Positions 17,644-26,691 of a stretch of 64,000 nucleotides of DNA are shown here, one piece after another. How positions within the stretch are numbered: the stretch's first letter is position 1; every line of letters begins with the position of its first letter. The DNA comes from Cohnella mopanensis (GTDB lineage Bacteria > Bacillota > Bacilli > Paenibacillales > Paenibacillaceae), in assembly GCF_022352055.1 (NCBI RefSeq), contig NZ_JAKRWM010000001.1:186001-250000 (forward strand). The letters are read 5' to 3'. Both the position numbers and the translations under genes were made by a program. The notes under the pieces were generated by a model, which saw only the letters and a program-made list of their open reading frames with translations, did not search any database and was not told the DNA's origin.

Positions 17644-17866
17644 GGCCAAAACTAAAATCGATAACGAAATAAGACAAGGGACTTCCCATCAGTCAGTGAA
17701 ATGGCTTTTGAGACAGACTCTTTTTGCCGGACAGAAAAAATTTCGACTACTTCCGTACATTTTTACATTCCATTATGGATTGGTATCCCTTACGATAGAA
17801 GTATTTAGTTATCGATTTACTCTTTCGCGTCCGTAGCCCACTAGATCAACAAGAGGCAGGGATATC

Positions 17867-19486
17867 ATGTACAAGCTACTTATCGTAGACGATGAAGCAT
17901 TGGTACGGGAAGCGATCAAGGAACAGATGAATTGGGAACAACTCGGCTTCGTGTGCATCGGCGATTGCGAAGACGGGAAGGAAGCTCTTAAGTTCATCGA
18001 GCGGGAGACTCCGGACGTCGTGCTAACCGATATCGGAATGCCGTTCATGAACGGCATTGAGCTGACCGGCGAGTTATCCCTTCATTACCCGAACGTGAAG
18101 GTTATTATTCTTACGGGATACGACGATTTCGAGTTCGCTCAGCAGGCTTTGAAGCTGCAAGCCGTGGACTATATTTTGAAACCGGTTACAGCCGCCGAAC
18201 TCGAAGCGATTGTTTGCAAGTTAGCTCAAGAGATGGATCTCGAGAGAAGACAAATTCAAGATTATGAGCTTCTAAAGCGCCAAATGACGGAAAACATGCC
18301 ATTGTTGAAGGAGCGATTTCTAGAACGTCTCGTCACCGCTCCGATGACCGGAAAACAAATTAAAGAAAGCTTAAGCTACTTCGAAATCGAATGGAACGGG
18401 CCATATCTCATCGAGCTGGCCATCGATGTCGACGAGTTTGAATGGAGCGTGTCTTCGACGCTATCCGATCAGGAGCTTATTCGTTTCGCCGTCTACAATA
18501 TCGCGCAAGAAATCTCGGCTAAATATACCGGAACGGCTATATTTCGGGATGGGGGGAATCGCGTGCTCGTGCTCCTATCGGGCGAAGATTCCGACGAGCT
18601 TCACGATAACGCAATGCTCGTAGCGGAAGAAATCCGCAACGCGGTTACGGCCTATCTCCCTATCAAAATATCGATAGGAATAGGGCATACTAGCCAGTTA
18701 ACGGAAAATGTTTCGATTGTCCACCAATCCGCTTTGTCCGCTCTAGACTACCGTTACGTTATCGGCATGAACGAGATCATCCGTCTATCCGATATGGAGC
18801 AGAGAGAACGTCCTGAATTGTTGTCCGTCGTCACTTGGGAGAGCGAACTCATTACGAAGCTTAAAACAGGGACAACGCAAGAGATGGAAGACTGGCTGAA
18901 GAAGTTATTCGCCACGTTCAGGGAGCATGTTTTTCCGATTGATATTTGTTATATCTATTTACAACGCATGCTATTGACCATGATGCACACTTTATATGAG
19001 GTTAACAGCCATTATTCGCATGCCTTCGGTGAAGGCGTTAATCCCGTGACCGACATTATTCGTTTGACGAATTTGGATGAAATGGAACAGCAAATGAAAG
19101 AATTGTGCGGCAAAGCGGTTACCGTGATCAGAAGCTCGCGCGAGGATCAAAGCGCCTATCAGATCGCTAAGGCTATCGAGTTTGTTAAGATAAGGTATAC
19201 AGACCCGGAATTATCGCTTAAGTCGGTTAGCCGGCACGTCTCGCTCAGTTCCACCTATTTCAGTAGCCTTTTCAAAAACCATAATGGCAAATCGTTCGTG
19301 GAATTCGTAACGCATGTGCGAATGGAGAAGGCTAAGGAATTGCTGAACTTAACGGCGATGAAGAGCTACGAGATCGCTTATGCGGTAGGATATGGCGATC
19401 CGCATTACTTCAGCGGCGCATTCAAGAAGCATACGGGAGATACGCCGACGGATTACCGTAACAAAATGATGACAGGGAAAGCGTGA
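17867..19486 (+). CDS. AraC-type response regulator (YesN-like) of a sugar-sensing system
   Basis: This 539-residue cytoplasmic regulator begins with a receiver domain (LLIVDDEALVREA). The phosphoacceptor is Asp55 in VVLTDIGMPFMNG, and the conserved Thr and Lys lie in IILTGYDDF and DYILKPV. A long linker follows (about 130-430). The C-terminal AraC DNA-binding domain has two HTH motifs (LSLKSVSRHVSLSSTYFSSLFK and SYEIAYAVGYGDPHYFSGAFKKHTG). It is the first gene of a unit with a sensor kinase 6 bases downstream and an anchored sugar-binding protein overlapping the kinase. By family knowledge it would activate the ABC importer genes from 22435. Confidence 0.95.
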   Translation: MYKLLIVDDEALVREAIKEQMNWEQLGFVCIGDCEDGKEALKFIERETPDVVLTDIGMPFMNGIELTGELSLHYPNVKVIILTGYDDFEFAQQALKLQAVDYILKPVTAAELEAIVCKLAQEMDLERRQIQDYELLKRQMTENMPLLKERFLERLVTAPMTGKQIKESLSYFEIEWNGPYLIELAIDVDEFEWSVSSTLSDQELIRFAVYNIAQEISAKYTGTAIFRDGGNRVLVLLSGEDSDELHDNAMLVAEEIRNAVTAYLPIKISIGIGHTSQLTENVSIVHQSALSALDYRYVIGMNEIIRLSDMEQRERPELLSVVTWESELITKLKTGTTQEMEDWLKKLFATFREHVFPIDICYIYLQRMLLTMMHTLYEVNSHYSHAFGEGVNPVTDIIRLTNLDEMEQQMKELCGKAVTVIRSSREDQSAYQIAKAIEFVKIRYTDPELSLKSVSRHVSLSSTYFSSLFKNHNGKSFVEFVTHVRMEKAKELLNLTAMKSYEIAYAVGYGDPHYFSGAFKKHTGDTPTDYRNKMMTGKA

Positions 19487-19492
19487 TGACAG

Positions 19493-21301
19493 GTGGGAAT
19501 CTTCTCTCGGCTTCGAAGCATCCAGACGAATATGGTGCTTGCGTTCGTTATTCTGATCTTAATGACCATTCTCATTATGAGCATCACGTCATACTACTTG
19601 ACTAAAGAAGCTGTTCACTCGAAGGCGCAAGCTTACACGACGGAGCTTGTGAAACAAGTGAACAACAACATTAAATCTTACGTGAGCGGCATGAAGAGCA
19701 TGTCCGACCTCGTAGTCGGGAACCATGCGGTTCAGCAATATTTATCAACGGAGAAATTCAATAGCCTCGCCGAGGAGAAGAAAGCCAAAGAAGCCGTCTC
19801 CGACATGCTGGAGTCGATGCTTGTATCCAGAACGGATATTTCGTCCGTTAACGTCTTCGGCTACGGTGGGCAGTTCGTAACCGGACGGAAAGATCTGGAG
19901 CTTAATCCGTACATCGACATCGCGAGCTTGAGCTGGTACACGAAAGCCAAGGAGGCGGGCGGGGAAAGCGTGATTTCTCCTTCTCACGTTCAGCCGGTTT
20001 TCAAGGATCATTATCCATGGGTTGTCTCGCTTAGCAGGGAACTGATCAGCAGGGACGGGGAGACGAAGCTGGGCGTTTTTCTGGTCGATTTGAACTTTAG
20101 CGTTATGAACGACATGGTCAAAGAAATAAGGTTGGGCCAAAGGGGTTATTTGTTTATCGTAGACTCCACCGGTAAAATCGTATATCATCCGCAGCAACAG
20201 CTGATCTATAGCACTTTGAAGTCCGAGATGATTGATCAGGTACTCGAGATTAAGAACGGGACTTTTACGAGCGATGAAGGCAGCGATAGCCGGATGTATA
20301 CGGTGCAGGACTCCGATTTCGGCTGGAAGATCGTCGGAGTATCGTATGTGAACGAGCTAGTCGACAACCAGAACGAAGTTCGATTATCCTTTATCATTCT
20401 TGGTCTCATCTGTATCGTCATCGCGATCATCATCTCCTTCTTCCTGTCGCAACGGGTTAGCCAACCGATTAAGCAGCTACAGGATTCGATGAAGGAAGTG
20501 GAAAAAGGGAATTTCAACATCCACGTAAGCGTTCCGACGACGATCGAAATCGGCAGGCTCGCGCGCGCGTTTAATATTATGGTCGGGAAAATCAAGGAGC
20601 TTATGTCGCAGACGGTGCTCGATCAGGAGCAGAAGCGCAAAAGCGAGATCAATGCGCTTCAGGCTCAGATCAATCCGCATTTTCTGTATAATACGCTGGA
20701 TTCCATCGTCTGGATGGCCGAAAGCAACAAATCCCGCGAAGTCGTATTGATGACCTCCGCGCTGGCTAAGCTGTTCAGGGCGTCCATCAGTAAAGGAGAA
20801 GAGCTAGTATCGATCGGCACGGAAATCGAGCATATTACGAACTATTTAATGATTCAGAAGATGCGGTATAAGAACAAGCTTGATTATCAGATCGAAATCG
20901 GCGACTCTGTCCAGCATTATTTGACGATTAAAGTGATTCTGCAACCGATCGTCGAGAACGCGATATACCATGGCATCAAGATGAAGCACGGTCCCGGCTT
21001 GATTACGATTACCGCCGAGGAAACGGATACGGATATTTATTTGATTATAGAAGATAACGGCAAGGGTATGGACGAAGAAAAGCAACGAACGATTCTTCTG
21101 CCGGCACCGCAACTCGGAGAAGGCAGAGGCGTAGGCGTGAGAAACGTTCATGAACGGCTTAAGCTTTATTTCGGAGCGCAATACGGACTGACTTACAAGA
21201 GCGCTTTAGATCAAGGGACGACTGTCTACATTCGGATTCCGAAGTCGATTCCGTCGGTGAAGGAGGAACTAGGATGCCTTGGAGACACAAGTGGTCGATA
21301 G
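19493..21301 (+). CDS. Sensor histidine kinase (YesM/LytS-like)
   Basis: 602 residues: membrane segment near 13-33, an extracellular Cache-type sensor region (34-297), a second membrane segment near 298-320, a HAMP linker (SQRVSQPIKQLQDSMKEVEKGNF), the His kinase core LQAQINPHFLYNTLDSIVWM with His396, and a HATPase with N-box (QPIVENAIYHGI) and G-box (IEDNGKGMD). GTG 19493, 6 bases after the response-regulator stop, is the only sensible start. Its 3' end overlaps the next gene by 28 bases, so the three products are made together. The kinase probably receives the sugar signal through the anchored binding protein encoded next. Confidence 0.95.
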   Translation: MGIFSRLRSIQTNMVLAFVILILMTILIMSITSYYLTKEAVHSKAQAYTTELVKQVNNNIKSYVSGMKSMSDLVVGNHAVQQYLSTEKFNSLAEEKKAKEAVSDMLESMLVSRTDISSVNVFGYGGQFVTGRKDLELNPYIDIASLSWYTKAKEAGGESVISPSHVQPVFKDHYPWVVSLSRELISRDGETKLGVFLVDLNFSVMNDMVKEIRLGQRGYLFIVDSTGKIVYHPQQQLIYSTLKSEMIDQVLEIKNGTFTSDEGSDSRMYTVQDSDFGWKIVGVSYVNELVDNQNEVRLSFIILGLICIVIAIIISFFLSQRVSQPIKQLQDSMKEVEKGNFNIHVSVPTTIEIGRLARAFNIMVGKIKELMSQTVLDQEQKRKSEINALQAQINPHFLYNTLDSIVWMAESNKSREVVLMTSALAKLFRASISKGEELVSIGTEIEHITNYLMIQKMRYKNKLDYQIEIGDSVQHYLTIKVILQPIVENAIYHGIKMKHGPGLITITAEETDTDIYLIIEDNGKGMDEEKQRTILLPAPQLGEGRGVGVRNVHERLKLYFGAQYGLTYKSALDQGTTVYIRIPKSIPSVKEELGCLGDTSGR

Positions 21302-22257
21302 GGGCGATCGCATTCATTCTCATCGTCATCGCGGGGCTTGTTTATTGGTTCAACGGACTATCCGACAAAAAACCATTGGACATCACGGTGATTATCAAGT
21401 CTACCGATAAATCTATCGAGTTCTGGGAAGTGTTGGTCGATGGCATTCACGAAGCCTCCCAGGAGTTCGATACGAACGTTCAAGTGTGGGGCTCCAAGGC
21501 CGAGACGGACGTGGATGAGCAGATCGCGCTGGTAGAGAAAGCGATACGAGGTCGGCCGGACGCGATCGTACTAGCCGCGAACGACTATGATCGGTTGGTT
21601 CCCGTCGCCGAGAAGGTGAAGAAAAGCGGGATAAAACTTATCATCGTCGATTCGGGGATCGATTCTGATGTAGCGCAAAGCATCGTAGCGACGGATAACG
21701 TAAACGCGGGAAAAGAAGCGGGGCAAGCGATGAAACAGCATCTCGAAGGTCCTGCCAAAGTCGCCATCATAAGCTATGTGAAGAATGCCGCCTCTCACAT
21801 CGATAGGGAAAAAGGGGTCCGCGAAATTCTGTCCGGCAATCCGAATATCGAGCTTTTGGATACCTTCTACGTCGAAGGGTCTGAGCAGAATGCTTACTTA
21901 ATGGCCAAAGAGATATTGAACGAGTATCCCGATATGCTAGGAATCGTCGGTTTGAATGAGCCGACTACCGTAGGAGCGGGAAGGGCGATCCGGGAGCTTG
22001 AGGTGAAAGAGAGGGTCAAGCTGATCGGGTTCGATAGCTCCTTCAATGAAATCAAGTTGCTGGATGAAGGGATTATTAAAGCTACCGTCATTCAGCGGCC
22101 TTTCCAGATGGGGTATTTAAGCATCAAGACGGCCGTAGAAGCCGTAAGGGGCAAGAAAATTCCGGGAATCATCGATACGGGCTCCTTGCTCATAACGAAA
22201 CGAAATATGTACGAAGAAGAAAACCAGAAGCTATTGTTCCCGTTTGTCGGAAACTGA
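21274..22257 (+). CDS. Membrane-anchored sugar-binding sensor protein (XylFII-like)
   Basis: This 327-residue protein of the periplasmic-binding-protein type 1 fold (Peripla_BP_4) reads DITVIIKSTDKSIEFWEVLVDGIHEAS, PDAIVLAANDYDRLVPVAEK, KLIIVDSGIDSD, and GIVGLNEPTTVGAGRAI. The N-terminus has one hydrophobic helix (about 8-26) and no lipobox Cys, so it is probably held in the membrane by an uncleaved signal anchor rather than released as a transporter component. The gene overlaps the kinase gene, not the ABC genes. In Clostridium an anchored xylose-binding protein, XylFII, works with LytS/YesN in this way to switch on xylFGH. The layout here is the same. A terminator follows, separating it from the importer operon. 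Confidence 0.9.
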   Translation: MPWRHKWSIGAIAFILIVIAGLVYWFNGLSDKKPLDITVIIKSTDKSIEFWEVLVDGIHEASQEFDTNVQVWGSKAETDVDEQIALVEKAIRGRPDAIVLAANDYDRLVPVAEKVKKSGIKLIIVDSGIDSDVAQSIVATDNVNAGKEAGQAMKQHLEGPAKVAIISYVKNAASHIDREKGVREILSGNPNIELLDTFYVEGSEQNAYLMAKEILNEYPDMLGIVGLNEPTTVGAGRAIRELEVKERVKLIGFDSSFNEIKLLDEGIIKATVIQRPFQMGYLSIKTAVEAVRGKKIPGIIDTGSLLITKRNMYEEENQKLLFPFVGN

Positions 22258-22308
22258 GAGGCTGTTTCAGAAGGTCGAATATCGACTTTCTGAAGCAGTC
22301 TTTTTTTG
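22258..22308 (+). terminator. Terminator after the three-component sensor operon
   Basis: An imperfect stem, GGCTGTTTCAGAAGGTCGA with TCGACTTTCTGAAGCAGTC, has a 3-base loop and is followed by seven T. Confidence 0.85.
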
Positions 22309-22362
22309 TTTTGCGGGCTTGCAAACCTCATAAATTATTCGACTCATACAGGAAAAAATCAC

Positions 22363-22377
22363 ATGTAAGCGCTTCGA
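22363..22377. promoter_or_regulatory. Catabolite-responsive element (cre)-like site
   Basis: ATGTAAGCGCTTCGA matches the CcpA box pattern WTGNAANCGNWNNCW with one mismatch near the end. It lies about 60 bases upstream of the importer ATPase gene, which suggests carbon catabolite control. Confidence 0.45.
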
Positions 22378-22434
22378 CTGAACGTGTAAAGTGAATATCA
22401 ACACCTAGAACAAAGAGATGGGAGGGAAACAGCG

Positions 22435-23943
22435 ATGAGTCAAGTTATCGTGAAGATGGAAGGAATCGAGAAGCATTTCGCCGGAGTTCACGCCTTAAAG
22501 GATTGCCAATTCGAACTGCGTTCCGGGGAAGTGCACGCGCTCGTCGGAGAGAACGGGGCAGGCAAATCGACGATGATGAAAGTACTGACCGGCGTCTATG
22601 GGAAGGATGAAGGGCGAATTGTGTATCAAGGGAAAGAGGTTCAAGTCCCCGATACGCGAACGGCTCAGAAGCTGGGTATCAGCATGATCCATCAAGAGTT
22701 GAATTTGGCTCCTGATTTAACGGTCGCCCAAAATATTTTTATAGGCAAGGAGCCGCGCAAAGCGATTCCGTTGTTCCTTAATGATAAAGAAATGAATCGA
22801 CAGACGGCAATCTTGCTTAAGCAAATGAATTTGGACATTGAGCCGACGACTCCCGTATCCGAGCTTACCGTGGCCAAGCAGCAAATGGTAGAAATCATTA
22901 AAGCGATCTCTTACGATTCGCAGGTCATGATCATGGACGAACCGACGGCTGCGCTCAGCGAAGCAGAGATCGAGGAATTGTTTAAGATGATCGACCGGCT
23001 GCGGGCTAAAGGGGTAGGTATTGTCTATATTTCCCATCGTATGGCGGAGTTAAAAAGAATTACGGATCGAATCACGGTCATGCGGGACGGAAGTTATATC
23101 GATACCGTGGATACCGCCGGCGTAAGCATCGACCGAATTATATCCATGATGGTAGGCAGAGAGATCTATCAACCGACCAAGCCGGATCGCAGGATGGCCA
23201 ACGATAACGACGTTGTGCTTGAAGTACGGAATTTGAATCGCGGGAAAGTGCTGCGGGATGTTAGTTTCTCGCTTCGCAAGGGAGAAATTCTCGGCGTAGC
23301 CGGGCTTGTCGGAGCGGGCAGAACGGAAACCGCCCGCGCGATCTTCGGAGCTGACCCGGTTGAATCCGGCGACATCTATATTCGCGGAAGCAAGGTAAGG
23401 ATCTCGGGACCGGATCAGGCTGTAAAATACGGAATCGGGTACTTGTCAGAAGATAGGAAGCATTATGGTTGTCTGCTCGAGATGGACGTGAAAACGAATG
23501 TCGGAATCGCCGCATTGGAACGATTCACGAAAGGTTTCGGTTGGATGAGCGACAAACGGATGGCGGATGCGGCGGACAATGTTGTCGGAGAGTTGAAGGT
23601 GAAGACGCCGGGCATTGGGCAGAAACTGAAAAATTTGTCCGGCGGCAATCAGCAGAAGGTCATCATCGGTAAATGGCTAACGCGCGATTGCGATATTCTC
23701 ATCTTCGACGAGCCGACACGCGGAATCGATGTCGGAGCCAAAAGCGAGATTTATAAATTGCTTGAAAGTCTAGCGGCCTCGGGCAAGTCGATTATTATGA
23801 TCAGCTCCGAGCTGCCTGAGATCTTAAGATTAAGCCATCGCATTATCGTCATGTGCGAAGGCAGAATTACGGGAGAACTGATCAACGATGATCATGCAAC
23901 CCAAGAACAAATCATGACCTATGCGACGGACAGGATTAGCTAG
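22435..23943 (+). CDS. Sugar ABC importer ATP-binding protein (RbsA/XylG/MglA family)
   Basis: This 502-residue protein has two fused ATPase domains, typical of monosaccharide CUT2 importers. The first has Walker A GENGAGKST (38-46) and Walker B VMIMDEPTAALS. The second, from about 255, has the family's degenerate Walker A (GLVGAGRTE) but an intact signature LSGGNQQKV and ILIFDEPTRGID. ATG 22435 has GGGAGGG about 9 bases upstream. It is the first of three importer genes (ATPase, permease, binding protein), all with short gaps. The upstream cre-like site and the preceding sensor operon indicate sugar induction. The exact pentose or hexose cannot be read from the sequence. Confidence 0.95.
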   Translation: MSQVIVKMEGIEKHFAGVHALKDCQFELRSGEVHALVGENGAGKSTMMKVLTGVYGKDEGRIVYQGKEVQVPDTRTAQKLGISMIHQELNLAPDLTVAQNIFIGKEPRKAIPLFLNDKEMNRQTAILLKQMNLDIEPTTPVSELTVAKQQMVEIIKAISYDSQVMIMDEPTAALSEAEIEELFKMIDRLRAKGVGIVYISHRMAELKRITDRITVMRDGSYIDTVDTAGVSIDRIISMMVGREIYQPTKPDRRMANDNDVVLEVRNLNRGKVLRDVSFSLRKGEILGVAGLVGAGRTETARAIFGADPVESGDIYIRGSKVRISGPDQAVKYGIGYLSEDRKHYGCLLEMDVKTNVGIAALERFTKGFGWMSDKRMADAADNVVGELKVKTPGIGQKLKNLSGGNQQKVIIGKWLTRDCDILIFDEPTRGIDVGAKSEIYKLLESLAASGKSIIMISSELPEILRLSHRIIVMCEGRITGELINDDHATQEQIMTYATDRIS

Positions 23944-23973
23944 TAACGGCAATCAGAAAGAGAGGGAGTCTTT

Positions 23974-24969
23974 ATGAAAGCGGCAACGGCAGAAATTCAG
24001 AAAAAGCGTTTTGCGGTAAATCCGAGACTGCAGCAGTTTTTAGCGTTCGGAAGCCTGATCTTACTCGTTATTTTTTTCTCATTTGCTTCCGGGAATTTTT
24101 TTAACTTCTCTAACATCGTAGGCATTCTGCTCTCAACGGCAGTGATCGGCGTACTGGCGCTAGGAGTTACTTTCGTAATCGTAACCGGAGGCATCGACCT
24201 TTCGGTCGGAACGGTCATGACGCTGAGCGCCGTGATGACGGGCGTATTCATCACGATATGGGGCTTGCCGGTATGGGTCGGAATTATCGGGGGCCTGTTG
24301 ACGGGAGCGCTGTGCGGATTCGTGTCCGGGTTTACGATCGCGCGTCTTGGCATTCCGCCGTTCATCGCCACGTTGGCTATGATGATGATAGCCAAAGGGC
24401 TTGCGCTCGTCATTTCCGGTACGAAGCCGATCTACTTCACGGACGACGAAGTGTTCATGGAAATCTCGTTAGGCTCGGTACTGGGCGATCTCATACCCGG
24501 ATTCAATATTCCGAACGCCGTTCTCGTTTTTTTCTTGGCAGCGGTGATCGGTAGCCTCTTGCTTGCCCGAACGATCGTCGGCCGGTATAACTTCGCAATC
24601 GGCAGCAACGAGGAAGCGACACGTCTTTCCGGCGTCAACGTTCGGAAATGGAAAATCATCATCTATATGATTACGGGAGTGTTCACGGGGCTTGCCGGCG
24701 TGCTTATGGCATCTCGCCTCAACTCGGCTCAACCCTCGCTTGGGATGGGTTACGAACTGGAGGCCATCGCAGCCGTCGTCATAGGCGGTACCTCGCTTAA
24801 TGGAGGTAAAGGAACGATAGTCGGTACGGTAATCGGGGCTCTGATCATGAGCGTGTTGACGAACGGGCTTCGTATCATGTCCGTTCCGCAAGAATGGCAA
24901 ACGGTCGTTGTCGGTTTTGTTATCCTACTCGCCGTATACGCAGATATTTTGCGCCGCCGCAAGGCCTAA
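23974..24969 (+). CDS. Sugar ABC importer permease (RbsC/XylH family)
   Basis: This 331-residue CUT2 permease has about eight to ten membrane helices. Family features are VGILLSTAVIGVLALGVTFVIVTGGIDLSVG near the N-terminus, the IARLGIPPFIATLAMMMIAKGLALVISG stretch, and the coupling region SAQPSLGMGYELEAIAAVVIGGTSLNGGKGTIVGTVIGAL. The length is normal for the family and the gene follows the ATPase gene by 30 bases, with GAGAGGGAG before ATG 23974. It forms the homodimeric channel for the sugar delivered by the lipoprotein encoded next. Confidence 0.95.
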   Translation: MKAATAEIQKKRFAVNPRLQQFLAFGSLILLVIFFSFASGNFFNFSNIVGILLSTAVIGVLALGVTFVIVTGGIDLSVGTVMTLSAVMTGVFITIWGLPVWVGIIGGLLTGALCGFVSGFTIARLGIPPFIATLAMMMIAKGLALVISGTKPIYFTDDEVFMEISLGSVLGDLIPGFNIPNAVLVFFLAAVIGSLLLARTIVGRYNFAIGSNEEATRLSGVNVRKWKIIIYMITGVFTGLAGVLMASRLNSAQPSLGMGYELEAIAAVVIGGTSLNGGKGTIVGTVIGALIMSVLTNGLRIMSVPQEWQTVVVGFVILLAVYADILRRRKA

Positions 24970-25038
24970 CGCTGGTATGGTCTCCATCGGAGATTATATA
25001 AATCATGCAATGATCATTCATTCAAAGGGGATATGAAG

Positions 25039-26046
25039 ATGAGAAAAGGCTGGCTAATGATGGTATTGGCGCTCGTATTGGTAATCAGCGCTTGCGGTTC
25101 GAACAACAACGGCAACAAGGGAAGCTCATCATCACCGTCTGCTTCGCCGAGCGCGGAAGCAAAGGTTGACGGGAAAAAAATGTACATTCCGATCATTTCC
25201 AAAGGGTTCCAGCATCAATTCTGGCAAGCGGTTAAAGCCGGCGCGGAGAAAGCGGCTGCCGAGTTGAACGTCGAGATTACTTTTGAAGGTCCCGAAACGG
25301 AATCTCAAGTCGACAAGCAGCTTGAGATGCTACAAGTGGGCTTGGACAAGAAACCTAGCGCAATCGGCTTCGCGGCTCTCGATAGCCAAGCATCGATTCC
25401 GCTACTGAAGAAAGCGCAAGACGCTGGAATTCCGATCATAGCTTTCGATTCGGGCGTTGAAAGCAATATCCCGGTTACGACGGTAGCAACGAACAATGCC
25501 GTAGCAGCAGCTATGGCAGCGGATAAAATGGGAACTCTCATCGGCGGGGAAGGCGAAATCGCAGTCATTGCCCACGATCAAACTAGCCGCACCGGCATTG
25601 ATCGCCGCGACGGATTCGTGAACCGCATAAAAGAAAAGTATCCTAACGTCAAAATCGTCGACATTCAATACGCCGGTGGAGATCACTTGAAATCGACCGA
25701 TGCCGCAAAAGCGATCATGCAAGCTTATCCGAATCTGAAAGGGATCTTCGGTACGAATGAAGGCTCCGCGATCGGCGTTATCAACGCGGTAGCCGAAACG
25801 AAAAAAGAAGGTAAAATTATCGTTATCGGGTTCGACTCCGGTAAAGCGCAAATCGATGCGGTCAAGAACGGCCTGATGGCGGGAGCCGTCTCCCAGAATC
25901 CGGTAGGGATCGGATACGAAACGGTAAGAGCAGCCGTAGCGGCGGCCAAAGGCCAAGATGTCGATCCGGTAATCGACAGCGGCTTCGTATGGTACGACAA
26001 AACGAATATCGATAACGAAGATGTCAAAGCGGTTCTATATGAGTAA
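25039..26046 (+). CDS. Sugar ABC importer substrate-binding lipoprotein (RbsB-like)
   Basis: About 335 residues. A lipoprotein signal ends in the lipobox VISAC|GSN, followed by a Ser/Gly/Asn-rich spacer and then a Peripla_BP_4 domain (IPIISKGFQHQFWQAVKAGAEKAA, GIPIIAFDSGVES, GIFGTNEGSAIGVINAV, GFDSGKAQIDAVKNG). ATG 25039 was chosen because AAAGGGG ends 8 bases before it; ATG 25033, two codons earlier, is only 2 bases from that site. This is the extracellular receptor of the importer. It is distinct from the anchored sensor at 21274, which lacks a lipobox. A strong terminator follows. Confidence 0.93.
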   Translation: MRKGWLMMVLALVLVISACGSNNNGNKGSSSSPSASPSAEAKVDGKKMYIPIISKGFQHQFWQAVKAGAEKAAAELNVEITFEGPETESQVDKQLEMLQVGLDKKPSAIGFAALDSQASIPLLKKAQDAGIPIIAFDSGVESNIPVTTVATNNAVAAAMAADKMGTLIGGEGEIAVIAHDQTSRTGIDRRDGFVNRIKEKYPNVKIVDIQYAGGDHLKSTDAAKAIMQAYPNLKGIFGTNEGSAIGVINAVAETKKEGKIIVIGFDSGKAQIDAVKNGLMAGAVSQNPVGIGYETVRAAVAAAKGQDVDPVIDSGFVWYDKTNIDNEDVKAVLYE

Positions 26047-26073
26047 ACGAGATTAGAAAACGAACGATAGAGC

Positions 26074-26122
26074 AACAGCCAGTCCGAACTCCGAGGGAGT
26101 GCGGGCTGGCTGTTTCTAGTTT
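26074..26122 (+). terminator. Terminator of the sugar importer operon
   Basis: The stem AACAGCCAGTCCG with CGGGCTGGCTGTT (one mismatch, inner ACTCC/GGAGT pairing) is followed by a T-rich tract. Confidence 0.85.
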
Positions 26123-26201
26123 TTTTTGACTATCATAGGTAGGTATTTCCATTCGGGTGTCGAAATCAATTCATTGAGCCCATCCTTGAGGAGGAATTAT
26201 A

Positions 26202-26609
26202 GTGGAAAACCAACCGATCTTTAAAGATAATAATTTCACCATTACTAGGGAACTGTTTATTAGCGGGAATACCCGATTTGCTATCCAACATCTGTGCTCT
26301 ATTAAACTTACCAAAACGAGAAGACAAATTCCCTATACTTTGTTAGTAATTGAACTTCTCCTCATCGCAACCGGATTCATATGGGACTTCCGTTTTCATT
26401 CCATCGTAACGCTATTAGGATTTCTCGGGTTCGTTGCTAACGTGCTGATTTATATTTTCGTGAAACCGGTTCATAAGCTTACGCTTGTATTTTCTTCCGG
26501 AGAAAGGGAGATCATCGGAGTTACGGATTATGTTTACTTGGAAGGGCTTGCGACTGCGTTCAGCCGTTCTATCGTAGAGGCGAAGCAGCGTAATTTGATG
26601 ATCAGCTAG
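26202..26609 (+). CDS. DUF6232-like small membrane protein
   Basis: This 135-residue protein begins with a short beta-rich lead (FKDNNFTITRELFISGNTRFAIQHLCSIKL), then two adjacent hydrophobic helices (about 45-60 and 66-87: LLVIELLLIATGFI and IVTLLGFLGFVANVLIYIFV), then another beta-rich tail. This arrangement resembles the uncharacterised DUF6232 family; the function is unknown. GTG 26202 is well supported by AGGAGG seven bases upstream. It is a single gene between two terminators. Confidence 0.75.
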   Translation: MENQPIFKDNNFTITRELFISGNTRFAIQHLCSIKLTKTRRQIPYTLLVIELLLIATGFIWDFRFHSIVTLLGFLGFVANVLIYIFVKPVHKLTLVFSSGEREIIGVTDYVYLEGLATAFSRSIVEAKQRNLMIS

Positions 26610-26636
26610 GCGAGGCAGAATGAAAGTGATCCCAAA

Positions 26637-26691
26637 AATAGGGGCTGATCTGTATGGTCATTTACTAGACCTAACAGATCAGCCCCTTATT
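26637..26691. terminator. Bidirectional terminator
   Basis: The arms AATAGGGGCTGATCTGT (26637-26653) and ACAGATCAGCCCCTTATT (26674-26691) pair nearly perfectly around a 20-base loop. They lie between the convergent DUF6232-like gene and the secreted-protein gene. Confidence 0.85.

Larger units (their letters stand above)
17215..17866. other. 652-bp non-coding region with nested inverted repeats
   Basis: No convincing gene was seen here. The first part holds a nested palindromic unit: outer TCGCTTGCCCA (17271-17281) with TGGGCAAGCGA (17376-17386), and inner GAAATGGCGA (17302-17311) with TCGCCATTTC (17334-17343). The second part holds GGACATGTATCTCCT (17524-17538) with AGGAGATACATGTCC (17629-17643), plus inner TCGTGAAA (17566-17573) with TTTCACGA (17604-17611). 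Both arms of the second repeat contain an AGGAG-ATAC-ATG start-like sequence facing outward. The plus-strand copy hits a stop after five codons. The region may be a decayed mobile element or miniature transposon. Confidence 0.6.

Noticed and set aside
17612..17836. 74-codon plus-strand frame before the response-regulator gene
   Set aside because: No ribosome binding site, no recognisable product, and it begins within an inverted repeat.
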